Assembly: GCF_000239855.1 (NCBI RefSeq)
Contig: NZ_BADT01000059.1
Location: 1 to 32,415 of the forward strand
Origin: Pseudoalteromonas sp. BSi20652
GTDB lineage: Bacteria; Pseudomonadota; Gammaproteobacteria; Enterobacterales; Alteromonadaceae
Length of the DNA: 32,415 bases
Reading direction: 5' to 3'
The notes under the pieces are model-generated. The model ran no database searches. It saw only the letters and a program-made list of their open reading frames with translations, and was not told the DNA's origin. Both the position numbers and the translations under genes were made by a program. Of this stretch, positions 24,627-32,415 are shown in pieces. Each line of letters starts with the position of its first letter. The first letter of the stretch is position 1.

Positions 24627-25699
24627 GTAAAAAATTAGTAGTAGTGGCAGGCGGTACGGGCGGACACATTTTTCCCGGTATTGCAGTAGCCGATTATTTA
24701 AAACAGCAGGGTTGGCAAGTTAGCTGGATCGGCACACCAGATCGAATGGAAGCGAGCGTTGTACCTAAGCATAATATAGATATTGATTTTATTAATGTAA
24801 AAGGTGTTCGTGGTAACGGTTTAAAGCGTCTTATTAAAGCCCCATTCATGGTAATTAATGCAGTATTGCAGGCGCGTAAGGTATTGAAAGAACAGCGTCC
24901 TGATGTAGTACTCGCAATGGGCGGTTATGTTACGGGTCCAACGGGAATTGCCGCAAAAAGTTTAGGTATCCCGCTGGTTATTCACGAGCAAAACGCTGTA
25001 GCGGGTATGAGCAATAAACTATTAGCTAAGGTGGCTACACGTGTATTAGCTGCATTTCCAAGTGCTTTTGCACAGGGTCAAGCCGAACTAGTAGGTAATC
25101 CAGTTCGCCAAAGCGTTATGAATATAGCCAAACGCGATGTATCAAGTCCTATTAACATTTTAGTGGTTGGTGGGTCGCTTGGTGCACAAGTGCTTAATCA
25201 AACATTACCAGAAGCATTTAAAGTACTAAATAATACAGCTCCTATAAGCGTGTGGCATCAAACAGGTAAGGGTCATTTATCTACTGTAGAAACAGCTTAT
25301 AAAATGCATAGCTTTGCGGATGGCAATGCAAAAATAGCTGAATTTATTGATGATATGGATGCAGCATATAGCTGGGCTGACATTGTTGTTTGCCGTGCGG
25401 GTGCATTAACTGTTAGCGAAATTGCAGCGGCAGGTAAAATGGCCGTTTTTGTTCCGTTTCCACATGCCGTGGACGACCATCAAACAGCGAACGCACAATA
25501 TTTAGTAATGGCTAATGGCGCATTATTAATGCCACAAGGGCAGTTTAATAAACAATCTATAGTTGAACTTTTAAGCCCGTACTTAGCCCAACCTTCATTA
25601 ATTACTGAAATGGCTACAAATGCAAAAAAACAAGCCATTTTAGATGCCACAGCAAGCGTAGCTGCGCACTGTGAGCAAGTAACAAATAAGAGAAAATAA
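24623..25699 (+). CDS. murG: UDP-GlcNAc : lipid I N-acetylglucosaminyltransferase MurG
   Basis: A 358-residue GT-B glycosyltransferase. The N-terminal VVAGGTGGHIFPGIAVADYL is the conserved G-loop, GGYVTGPTGIAAK follows near 96-108, VVGGSLGAQVLN near 184-195 is the second G-loop, and CRAGALTVSEIAAAGK near 257-272 is the UDP-GlcNAc site. It makes lipid II on the cytoplasmic face of the membrane. A strong GGAGG precedes the ATG, which overlaps the ftsW stop (ATGA). The murC start follows its stop directly. Confidence 0.98.
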   Translation: MSKKLVVVAGGTGGHIFPGIAVADYLKQQGWQVSWIGTPDRMEASVVPKHNIDIDFINVKGVRGNGLKRLIKAPFMVINAVLQARKVLKEQRPDVVLAMGGYVTGPTGIAAKSLGIPLVIHEQNAVAGMSNKLLAKVATRVLAAFPSAFAQGQAELVGNPVRQSVMNIAKRDVSSPINILVVGGSLGAQVLNQTLPEAFKVLNNTAPISVWHQTGKGHLSTVETAYKMHSFADGNAKIAEFIDDMDAAYSWADIVVCRAGALTVSEIAAAGKMAVFVPFPHAVDDHQTANAQYLVMANGALLMPQGQFNKQSIVELLSPYLAQPSLITEMATNAKKQAILDATASVAAHCEQVTNKRK

Positions 25700-27151
25700 G
25701 TGAAAGAAACGTCAGTACAAGAAAAACACACACGCCCTGCAATGCGCCGAATAGAAACCATCCACTTTATTGGTATTGGTGGAGCGGGTATGGGCGGTAT
25801 TGCTGAAGTACTCGCTTTTGAAGGCTATCGTATTACAGGATCAGACATTGCCCATAGTGCTATGACAGATCGTTTAATTAAAGCCGGTGCTGAAGTATTT
25901 ATTGGTCATCATGAAAATAATGTAAAAGATGCCAACGTGGTTGTTGTTTCAAGTGCGATTGATGAAACCAATCCAGAAATTATTGCAGCAAAAGCAGCAA
26001 GAGTTCCCGTTGTACGCCGTGCAGAAATGCTCGCAGAGCTGATGCGTTTTAGGCACGGTATAGCGATTGCCGGTACGCATGGCAAAACAACAACAACAAG
26101 TTTAATTGCGAGCATTTATGGACAAGCAGGGCTCGATCCGACGTTTATTATTGGTGGCTTGTTAAATAGCGCAGGTAGTAACGCAAAAGTAGGCAAAAGT
26201 GATTTTTTGATAGCTGAAGCTGATGAAAGCGACGCATCGTTCTTACATTTGCAGCCTATGGTATCAGTGATCACAAATATTGAAGAGGATCACATGGAAA
26301 CTTATGGCGGCAGTCTTGAAAAAATGAAAGACACTTATGTGGATTTCATTCACAACCTGCCGTTTTATGGTTTAGCTGTTGTATGTATTGATTCTGAAGT
26401 TGCTGCTGAGCTTATCCCGCGCTTTGGTCGCCCAGTTATCACGTATGGCGAATCGAAGGATGCTGATTACCGCATGAGCGACTTTAGCCAATCAGCTAAT
26501 ACGTGCACATTTACAGTAACTAACAAGCAAGGTGAGTGTTTAACTGCCACGTTGAATATGCCTGGTAGACACAATGCGCTTAATGCTACAGCTGCGATTG
26601 CTGTGGCAAAAGATCAAAATATTGCTAACTATGCAATTTTAGAAGCATTGCAAAATTTTGAAGGTATTGGTCGACGTTTTCAGCATTACGGTGACTTTGA
26701 AAACGAACGCGGCAATGTGATGTTAGTTGATGATTACGGGCATCACCCTTCAGAAGTCGCAGCAACGATAGCAGCAATTCGTGAAGGGTGGCCGGATAAG
26801 CGTTTAGTTATGGTGTATCAACCGCATCGATTTACACGTACGCGTGACTTGTACGAGGATTTTGTAAAAGTATTAGCGGATGTGGATCAGTTATTATTAC
26901 TCGATGTATATAGCGCCGGCGAGGAGCCAATTGTAGGAGCAGATAGCAAAAGCCTATGCCGTAGCTTACGCCAACGTGGTAAAGAGCCGTTACATGTAGC
27001 TTCAAGTTCAGAGCTTGCAGGCGCGTTAGCCGACTGCTTACAAAATAATGATTTAGTATTAACCCAAGGTGCAGGTAATATAGGGCAATTAGTAAAAGCT
27101 TTAGCTGCAACGGGTATGTCGATAGAAAAACTTAAACAAGGTGAAGTATGA
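25700..27151 (+). CDS. murC: UDP-MurNAc : L-alanine ligase MurC
   Basis: A 483-residue Mur ligase. [17 protein letters not shown] (about 22-38) is the UDP-binding loop, [14 protein letters not shown] near 124-137 the P-loop, [12 protein letters not shown] near 173-184 and [14 protein letters not shown] near 345-358 the family signatures. It adds the first stem-peptide residue, L-Ala. The start is taken as GTG 25700, adjacent to the murG stop; ATG at 25742 would drop 14 poorly conserved residues and cannot be excluded. The stop overlaps ddl as ATGA. Confidence 0.97.
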   Translation: MKETSVQEKHTRPAMRRIETIHFIGIGGAGMGGIAEVLAFEGYRITGSDIAHSAMTDRLIKAGAEVFIGHHENNVKDANVVVVSSAIDETNPEIIAAKAARVPVVRRAEMLAELMRFRHGIAIAGTHGKTTTTSLIASIYGQAGLDPTFIIGGLLNSAGSNAKVGKSDFLIAEADESDASFLHLQPMVSVITNIEEDHMETYGGSLEKMKDTYVDFIHNLPFYGLAVVCIDSEVAAELIPRFGRPVITYGESKDADYRMSDFSQSANTCTFTVTNKQGECLTATLNMPGRHNALNATAAIAVAKDQNIANYAILEALQNFEGIGRRFQHYGDFENERGNVMLVDDYGHHPSEVAATIAAIREGWPDKRLVMVYQPHRFTRTRDLYEDFVKVLADVDQLLLLDVYSAGEEPIVGADSKSLCRSLRQRGKEPLHVASSSELAGALADCLQNNDLVLTQGAGNIGQLVKALAATGMSIEKLKQGEV

Positions 27152-28068
27152 CTCAGGCAAATGCACAATTTGGAAAAGTAGCGGTGTTGTTAGGTGGAAA
27201 CTCAGCAGAGCGTGAAGTGTCATTAAAATCTGGTCAGGCTGTTTTAAATGCACTACAAAATTGCGGTGTTGACGCAATTGCGTTTGATCCACAAAGTCGT
27301 TCTTTATGGGAATTAAAAGAGTTAAATGTAGAGCGAGTGTTTATTGCTCTGCATGGTCGTGGCGGCGAAGATGGTACGGTACAAGGTGCACTTGAATTTA
27401 TGAACCTACCTTATACAGGCAGTAATGTATTAGGTTCGGCACTTGCTATGGATAAAATTCGCTGTAAGCATTTATTTAAATCAGCGGGCTTGAGTACCGC
27501 ACCTTATGCTGTTGTTGATGCAAAGAAAGGTTTTGATGCAACCGCGATAATGAATAAATTTAAAAAAGTAATGGTTAAGCCATCGCACGAAGGTTCAAGT
27601 ATAGGGATGGCACAAGCAAGCACAGCACAAGAACTTGAAGAAGCACTGGCCAACGCATTTAAGTTTGACAGCCAAGTGCTTGTTGAGCAATGGATTACAG
27701 GCAGAGAATTTACCATTACTGTGTTAGGCGACGATGTACAGCCTGTCATTGAAATGACGACACCAAATGGTTTTTACGATTACCAAGCTAAGTATCAATC
27801 AAATACAACGCAGTATCATTGCCCTGCAGATTTATCAGAGCAAGATACTAAGTACTTACAAGCTATATCGCTAGATGCATTTGATTTAGTGGGCGCTAGT
27901 GGCTGGGGTCGTGTTGATGCGATGCAAGACGAGCAAGGTAACTTTTATCTTCTTGAAGTAAATACAGTGCCAGGAATGACCGAAAAGTCCTTAGTGCCTA
28001 TGGCGGCAAAAGCAAATGGGGCAAGTTTTGAGCAATTAGTTGTTCGCATTTTGGAGCAAACCCTTTAA
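27148..28068 (+). CDS. ddlB: D-alanine : D-alanine ligase (DdlB)
   Basis: A 306-residue ATP-grasp ligase. [19 protein letters not shown] (about 10-28), [16 protein letters not shown] near 65-80, [11 protein letters not shown] near 145-155 and [16 protein letters not shown] near 270-285 are the conserved blocks, including the metal-binding Glu/Asn of the last one. It makes the D-Ala-D-Ala that MurF uses. Position between murC and ftsQ and the size fit DdlB. Start overlaps the murC stop (ATGA). Confidence 0.97.
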   Translation: MTQANAQFGKVAVLLGGNSAEREVSLKSGQAVLNALQNCGVDAIAFDPQSRSLWELKELNVERVFIALHGRGGEDGTVQGALEFMNLPYTGSNVLGSALAMDKIRCKHLFKSAGLSTAPYAVVDAKKGFDATAIMNKFKKVMVKPSHEGSSIGMAQASTAQELEEALANAFKFDSQVLVEQWITGREFTITVLGDDVQPVIEMTTPNGFYDYQAKYQSNTTQYHCPADLSEQDTKYLQAISLDAFDLVGASGWGRVDAMQDEQGNFYLLEVNTVPGMTEKSLVPMAAKANGASFEQLVVRILEQTL

Positions 28069-28069
28069 T

Positions 28070-28849
28070 ATGCATCCCCTTTTAGAAAAAGCGCGACAAA
28101 TCAAACAGCAACTAAATTGGTCGCTGATTTTTGGGGTCAGTTTTTTTCTGCTTGTGGTTATTAGTTTAGTACAAATAACCAAGGGTGTGTCTGATTGGTT
28201 AGTTGAGAATAAAGATGCCCAGATAAAGCATTTAACGGTGCAAGGGGATCCAAGGTACACCGATGAAACCGCAATAATAAAAGCAATAAAAAAAGCGGAC
28301 TTAAGTAGTTTTTTTGAGCTAGATGTAAAGCATGTACAACAATTAGTGCAAGATCTACCTTGGGTTTCTACTGTTTCGGTACGTAAACAATGGCCTGATA
28401 CAATACAAGTATATGTTGTTGAACACGAAGTGGTAGCACATTGGAATAGCGATCTATTACTTAACCAAAGTGGTCTAGCATTTGAAGCTAGTAGCGATAA
28501 AATAGAGAATGATTTACCCCAGTTATTTGGACCAGAGGGCAGCGAAGAAGAAGCGTGGATTGCTTTTAAGCAATTTGATGAAATGCTAAGAGTTAATGGT
28601 CTAACGTTAACAAGTTTAGCATTGTCGGAGCGATTTTCTTGGCAACTTTGGCTAGATAACGGAATACGTCTAAATTTAGGGCGTAAAGATAAAGCCAAGC
28701 GTGTACAACGTTTTATAGACGTTTATCCACGAGTGGAACAACGTGCAGATGCACAAATAGATACAATAGATTTACGGTATGATACCGGCCTTGCAGTGAG
28801 CTTTAAACCAGTGCAAGAAGAACAAATACAAAATAAGAGTAAGGCATGA
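28070..28849 (+). CDS. ftsQ: Cell division protein FtsQ
   Basis: A 259-residue bitopic protein. A membrane helix is at about 20-42 (LIFGVSFFLLVVISLVQI), a POTRA domain follows (IKHLTVQGDPRYTDETAIIK to about residue 125, with WVSTVSVRKQWPDTIQVYV), and a beta domain runs to about 240. It nucleates the FtsQBL complex. Start choice: ATG 28070 just after the ddl stop; GGAG is 13 bases upstream, a rather long gap. A TTG at 28040 would extend into ddl and is unlikely. A 7-T run (28141-28147) is read in frame here without trouble. The stop overlaps ftsA (ATGA). Confidence 0.95.
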   Translation: MHPLLEKARQIKQQLNWSLIFGVSFFLLVVISLVQITKGVSDWLVENKDAQIKHLTVQGDPRYTDETAIIKAIKKADLSSFFELDVKHVQQLVQDLPWVSTVSVRKQWPDTIQVYVVEHEVVAHWNSDLLLNQSGLAFEASSDKIENDLPQLFGPEGSEEEAWIAFKQFDEMLRVNGLTLTSLALSERFSWQLWLDNGIRLNLGRKDKAKRVQRFIDVYPRVEQRADAQIDTIDLRYDTGLAVSFKPVQEEQIQNKSKA

Positions 28850-30078
28850 CTAAGTCAGCAGAAAGAAACCTCGTGATTGGATTAGACGTTGGCACCTCGA
28901 AAGTGGTTGCCACGGTAGGTGAAATCACCGCAGATAACAAGCTCAGCATTGTTGGTGTGGGCAGCCAAGTATCTCATGGAATGGATAAAGGCGGCGTTAA
29001 CGATTTAAACTTAGTGTCTGAGTCTATTCGCCGAGCAATAGACGAGGCCGAGTTGATGGCTGATTGTCGTATTAGCTCTGTGTATTTGGGTATTTCTGGT
29101 AAGCATATACAGTGCCAAAACGAAAGTGGTGTAGTAGCAATTAACAACACCGAAGTCACTGAAGAAGATATTGAAAATGTAATTCATATTGCGCGCTCTG
29201 TGCCTATTTCGGCAGAGCGTAAAATGCTACACGCATTACCACAAGAATATAGTATTGATATGCAAGAAGGGATTAAAAACCCACTTGGCATGAGCGGCGT
29301 GCGCATGGAAGCACGTGCACACATCATTACGTGCTCAAATGATATGGCAAAAAATATCGAAAAATGCGTAGAGCGCTGCGGTCTTGAAGTCGATCAACTA
29401 ATTTTTACTGCATTAGCGTCGTGTTATTCTGTGCTAACAGATGACGAAAAAGAGCTAGGTGTTGCAGTACTTGATATTGGTGGTGGTACAATGGATATCA
29501 CGATTTATATCAATGGTGCACTTCGCCACTCTGCTGTTATTCCTGTGGCGGGCAACCAAGTGACGGGTGATATTGCAAAAATATTTCGCACACCTATATC
29601 ACATGCAGAGTCACTCAAAGTACAATACGCATGTGCAAGCAGCCAAATGGCAAGTAGTGAAGACACGATTGAAGTACCAAGTGTAGGCGGACGACCAGCA
29701 AGATTGATGTCTCGCCATACATTATCTGAAGTGGTAGAGCCTCGTTTTAGAGAATTATTTGAGCTTGCGATGGAAGAAATTCGTCGTTCAGGCTTAGAAG
29801 ACCAAATTGCGGCAGGACTCGTTATTACAGGCGGGACTGCTAAAATGACTGGCGCGATGGAAGTGGCAGAAGATATTTTCCAAATGCCAGTAAGAATAGG
29901 TAAACCAATCGGGATGGTTGGTTTGACAGACTATGTAGATGATCCTTCATACGCAACCGCTGTTGGTTTGTTACAATACGGACGTACTATGCAATCGATG
30001 AATGCACAAAAGTCGAAAGCAGAGGATAACAATAATTGGTGGAGCCGCATTACTAAATGGTTCCAAGGCGAGTTTTAA
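28846..30078 (+). CDS. ftsA: Cell division protein FtsA
   Basis: A 410-residue actin-like ATPase. VIGLDVGTSKVVATVGEI (about 10-27) is the phosphate-1 loop, VLDIGGGTMDITIY near 206-219 the phosphate-2 loop and LVITGGTAKMTGAMEVAE near 325-342 the adenosine motif. An SHS2 (1C) domain lies at about 85-165. The C-terminal amphipathic helix (WWSRITKWFQGEF) is the membrane-targeting sequence. It anchors FtsZ to the inner membrane. It overlaps ftsQ by ATGA and precedes ftsZ by 21 bp. Confidence 0.98.
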   Translation: MTKSAERNLVIGLDVGTSKVVATVGEITADNKLSIVGVGSQVSHGMDKGGVNDLNLVSESIRRAIDEAELMADCRISSVYLGISGKHIQCQNESGVVAINNTEVTEEDIENVIHIARSVPISAERKMLHALPQEYSIDMQEGIKNPLGMSGVRMEARAHIITCSNDMAKNIEKCVERCGLEVDQLIFTALASCYSVLTDDEKELGVAVLDIGGGTMDITIYINGALRHSAVIPVAGNQVTGDIAKIFRTPISHAESLKVQYACASSQMASSEDTIEVPSVGGRPARLMSRHTLSEVVEPRFRELFELAMEEIRRSGLEDQIAAGLVITGGTAKMTGAMEVAEDIFQMPVRIGKPIGMVGLTDYVDDPSYATAVGLLQYGRTMQSMNAQKSKAEDNNNWWSRITKWFQGEF

Positions 30079-30099
30079 TACTCAAGTCGGAGAGTAAAC

Positions 30100-31341
30100 A
30101 TGTTTGATATAATGGAACAACACAGCGAAGAAGCTGTAATAAAAGTAATCGGCGTGGGCGGTGGTGGCGGTAACGCTGTTGAGCACATGGTAAAAAAACA
30201 AATAGAAGGTGTGCGTTTTATAGCCGCTAATACTGATGCACAAGCATTACGTAACTCTGCTGCCGATATTACAGTTCAACTAGGTACGCAAATAACCTCT
30301 GGGTTAGGTGCGGGCGCAAATCCAGAAGTAGGTCGTCAATCGGCTGAAGAAGATGCAGATACAATTCGTGCCAGCCTCGAAGGGGCCGACATGGTATTTA
30401 TTGCAGCAGGCATGGGCGGTGGTACTGGTACTGGCGCAGCACCTGTAGTGGCTAAAATTGCTAAAGAACTTGGTATTTTAACGGTTGCAGTTGTAACACG
30501 TCCTTTTGATTTTGAAGGTAAAAAACGTGCAGCAGCCGCTGAACAAGGCATTAATGAATTGTCAGAAATTGTAGATTCACTTATTACAATTCCGAACAAT
30601 AAACTGCTTAAAGTTTTAGGAAAAGGGACTACACTTCTAGATGCCTTCGCTAAAGCTAATGACGTATTATATGGTGCGGTACAAGGTATAGCAGAGCTGA
30701 TTACACGTTCTGGTTTAATTAACGTGGATTTCGCTGATGTTAGAACTGTAATGTCTGCAATGGGTACTGCAATGATGGGAACGGCGTCTGCGTCAGGTCC
30801 TGATCGTGCACAAGAGGCTGCAGAAGCGGCTATCTCAAGCCCACTACTAGAAGACGTTGATTTAACAGGTGCTAAAGGTATCTTAGTTAATATCACCGCA
30901 GGTATGGACATTGCGATTGAAGAATTTGAAATTGTTGGTAACCACGTTAAAGCGCTTGCGTCAGAAAACGCAACAGTGGTTGTTGGTGCGGTAATTGATC
31001 CAGAAATGACTGATGAGCTACGTGTAACGGTTGTTGCAACTGGTTTAGGCGGTGATCGTCGTCCACAGTTTGGTGTTGTTGATAACGGCTTTAAAAAAGC
31101 ATCGGGTTCTGACGTTGCAAATACATTAAACCAAACGAGTAGTATGTACGTACCAAGCTTTGCAAGCCAAGATACAAAAACTGAAGAAAATACTGCTACA
31201 GCGCAAAGCAAAGAAAAAGCGCCTTCAACGAGTACAAGTAGTGGTTCAAGTTCTTCAGCACAAAATAGTAAAAAAGCGGATAAATCAGAAGGCGGTGATT
31301 ATTTTGATATCCCAGCTTTTTTACGTAAACAGGCAGATTAA
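30100..31341 (+). CDS. ftsZ: Cell division GTPase FtsZ
   Basis: A 413-residue tubulin homologue. [14 protein letters not shown] (about 18-31) and the [10 protein letters not shown] signature starting near Gly106-107 form the GTP site; [20 protein letters not shown] near 207-226 carries the T7 catalytic loop. A Ser/Thr/Ala/Lys-rich linker (about 345-395) leads to the conserved C-terminal peptide [14 protein letters not shown] that binds FtsA and ZipA. Shine-Dalgarno GGAG lies about 8 bases before ATG. It is followed by a 106-bp gap with a likely separate lpxC promoter. Confidence 0.98.
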   Translation: MFDIMEQHSEEAVIKVIGVGGGGGNAVEHMVKKQIEGVRFIAANTDAQALRNSAADITVQLGTQITSGLGAGANPEVGRQSAEEDADTIRASLEGADMVFIAAGMGGGTGTGAAPVVAKIAKELGILTVAVVTRPFDFEGKKRAAAAEQGINELSEIVDSLITIPNNKLLKVLGKGTTLLDAFAKANDVLYGAVQGIAELITRSGLINVDFADVRTVMSAMGTAMMGTASASGPDRAQEAAEAAISSPLLEDVDLTGAKGILVNITAGMDIAIEEFEIVGNHVKALASENATVVVGAVIDPEMTDELRVTVVATGLGGDRRPQFGVVDNGFKKASGSDVANTLNQTSSMYVPSFASQDTKTEENTATAQSKEKAPSTSTSSGSSSSAQNSKKADKSEGGDYFDIPAFLRKQAD

Positions 31342-31378
31342 CATTTAATAATACTTTTGTTTGAAATATGGTCAAATA

Positions 31379-31407
31379 TTGAAGGGCGAAAGCATTTATG
31401 ATACACT
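31379..31407 (+). promoter_or_regulatory. Candidate lpxC promoter
   Basis: TTGAAG (31379-31384) and TACACT (31402-31407) are 17 bp apart, each matching four of six consensus positions. Transcription would begin near 31414, giving a leader of about 34 nt. A TATGAT at 31397-31402 overlaps but is badly spaced. It fits lpxC being expressed separately from ftsZ as well as by read-through. Confidence 0.5.
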
Positions 31408-31447
31408 CCGCCGTCTAACTGTAACTGATTTAAAAGTGAGCGAACCT

Positions 31448-32359
31448 ATGATTAAACAGCGTACGATTGCAGAAGTAGTCAAAGCCATAGGAATTGGACT
31501 TCATAAAGGTGAGAAGGTCACAATAACTCTCCGACCTGCGAGCGCAAATACTGGGATTGTATTTCGTCGTGTCGACCTTGATCCGGTTGTTGATTTTGAA
31601 ACAACACCTGAAGCCGTTGGTGATACGCAGTTGTGTACCTGTTTAATTAACAAAGATGGTGTTCGCTTATCGACTACTGAGCATCTTATTGCAGCGGTTG
31701 CTGCAATGGGAATTGATAATCTAATTGTAGAATTAGACAGCTCAGAAGTGCCAATTATGGATGGTAGTGCATTACCATTCATATATCTGTTACAAAAAGG
31801 CGGAATTGAAGAACAAAACGTTGCTAAACGCTTTATCCGTATTAAAGAAAAAGTACGCATTGAAGAAGGTGATAAGTGGGCTGAAGTTGAACCATATGAT
31901 GGTTTTCATATCGACTTTGAGATTGCATTTAACCACCCAGCTATCAATGAAAGTCGCCAACGTATTGGATTGGATATTACCACGCAAAGCTTTATTGAAG
32001 AAATTAGCCGTGCGCGTACTTTTGGATTTATGAAAGATATTGAATACATGCATGCAAACAACCTAGCGCTAGGTGGTAGCATGGATAGTGCAGTAGTACT
32101 TGATGAATTCAAAGTTTTAAATCCTAACGGCTTACGTTATAACGATGAGTTTGTTAAGCACAAGATATTAGACTGTGTTGGTGACATGTTTATGACAGGT
32201 CATAATATTTTAGGTAAAGTAACTGCATTTAAATCGGGTCATGATTTAAATAATAAATTACTTCGTAAAATTATGGCAACAGAGTCAGCATGGGAGTGGG
32301 CAACATTTGAAACGCCTGTGACGATGCCTGCACCCGGTCTTGAGTTAGCTCCTGCCTAA
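31448..32359 (+). CDS. lpxC: UDP-3-O-acyl-GlcNAc deacetylase LpxC
   Basis: A 303-residue zinc deacetylase, the committed step of lipid A synthesis. The start is set by the conserved opening [19 protein letters not shown]; an in-frame upstream ATG at 31361 would add 29 residues unlike the family and would include the promoter. The zinc ligands are His79 ([12 protein letters not shown]), His238 and Asp242 ([10 protein letters not shown]), and His265 (FKSGHDL) is the general acid/base. Length matches E. coli (305). It is the last gene of the dcw cluster. In E. coli its level is controlled by FtsH proteolysis through the C-terminal tail; the tail here ([10 protein letters not shown]) is likewise Ala/Leu/Pro-rich. 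Confidence 0.97.
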   Translation: MIKQRTIAEVVKAIGIGLHKGEKVTITLRPASANTGIVFRRVDLDPVVDFETTPEAVGDTQLCTCLINKDGVRLSTTEHLIAAVAAMGIDNLIVELDSSEVPIMDGSALPFIYLLQKGGIEEQNVAKRFIRIKEKVRIEEGDKWAEVEPYDGFHIDFEIAFNHPAINESRQRIGLDITTQSFIEEISRARTFGFMKDIEYMHANNLALGGSMDSAVVLDEFKVLNPNGLRYNDEFVKHKILDCVGDMFMTGHNILGKVTAFKSGHDLNNKLLRKIMATESAWEWATFETPVTMPAPGLELAPA

Positions 32360-32390
32360 AAAATAGTAAAAGTACAGCTTACAAACAGTT

Positions 32391-32415
32391 AAAAAAATGA
32401 CGCTAATCAGCGTCA
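32391..32415 (+). terminator. Probable intrinsic terminator after lpxC, cut by window edge
   Basis: TGACGCT (32398-32404), loop AATC, and AGCGTCA (32409-32415) form a perfect 7-bp stem preceded by seven A's. The matching T-run would lie just beyond the window, so the call is incomplete. It would close the dcw cluster 38 bp after the lpxC stop. Confidence 0.65.

Noticed and set aside
28040-28069. TTG start for ftsQ inside ddl
   Set aside because: The ten added residues do not resemble FtsQ N-termini and a regular ATG follows right after the ddl stop.
28036-28698. 220-codon minus-strand frame opposite ftsQ
   Set aside because: Composition is Ser/Cys/Leu-rich and it runs opposite a clearly conserved gene; it is a shadow.
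30336-31211. Long open frame on the minus strand opposite ftsZ (291 codons)
   Set aside because: It is Ser/Ala/Pro-rich low-complexity sequence created by the codon bias of ftsZ, without a ribosome site or recognisable domain.

Overview
The window looks like a chromosomal housekeeping segment of a marine gammaproteobacterium, most likely Pseudoalteromonas or a close alteromonadalean. The evidence is the AT-rich composition (judged by eye, not counted), the type A RNase P RNA, the gene order rsmI/lpoA/yraN/diaA/dolP, and a complete mraZ-to-lpxC division and cell wall (dcw) cluster with meso-diaminopimelate-type MurE. I see no insertion sequence, prophage, CRISPR array, tRNA or rRNA.

Layout. 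Positions 4-3462 (minus strand) hold lpoA-yraN-diaA-dolP, an envelope and replication-initiation group divergent from rsmI (3524-4381, plus). rnpB follows at about 4424-4798 with a strong terminator that works in both orientations and also closes a convergent MscS-family channel gene (4877-5953, minus). Positions 6072-7025 encode a YihY/BrkB membrane protein whose stop overlaps that of a convergent LysR regulator (7022-7900). Positions 7992-11076 (minus) hold a broken multidomain cyclic-di-GMP gene (Cache-HAMP-PAS-PAS-GGDEF-EAL). It has two single-base frame breaks in homopolymers, and its best Shine-Dalgarno sequence stands before ATT rather than ATG. Pirin and glutathionyl-hydroquinone reductase genes (11272-13110, plus) meet a minus-strand trio resembling yqjD-yqjE-yqjK (13114-14142). 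A 483-bp noncoding stretch carries the likely dcw promoter and four TGG boxes at an exact 10-bp period, a probable MraZ operator. From 14626 to the right end, sixteen dcw genes run on the plus strand: mraZ, rsmH, ftsL, ftsI, murE, murF, mraY, murD, ftsW, murG, murC, ddl, ftsQ, ftsA, ftsZ and lpxC. Many overlap by ATGA or TAATG. A terminator hairpin starts at the right edge.

The dcw genes together make the lipid II precursor (MurC-F, Ddl, MraY, MurG), polymerise and crosslink septal peptidoglycan (FtsW, FtsI), organise the divisome (FtsL, FtsQ, FtsA, FtsZ) and commit lipid A synthesis (LpxC). LpoA and DolP at the left end also serve the envelope.

The main surprise is three places where one extra base in an A/T homopolymer would restore a conserved reading frame: one in murF, which is essential, and two in the cyclic-di-GMP gene. 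Either the assembly under-calls homopolymers or these are real lesions or slippage sites. I found no convincing undescribed system. The most useful leads are the frame breaks, the MraZ boxes with an adjacent inverted repeat over the -35, and an unusual SIS loop in DiaA.
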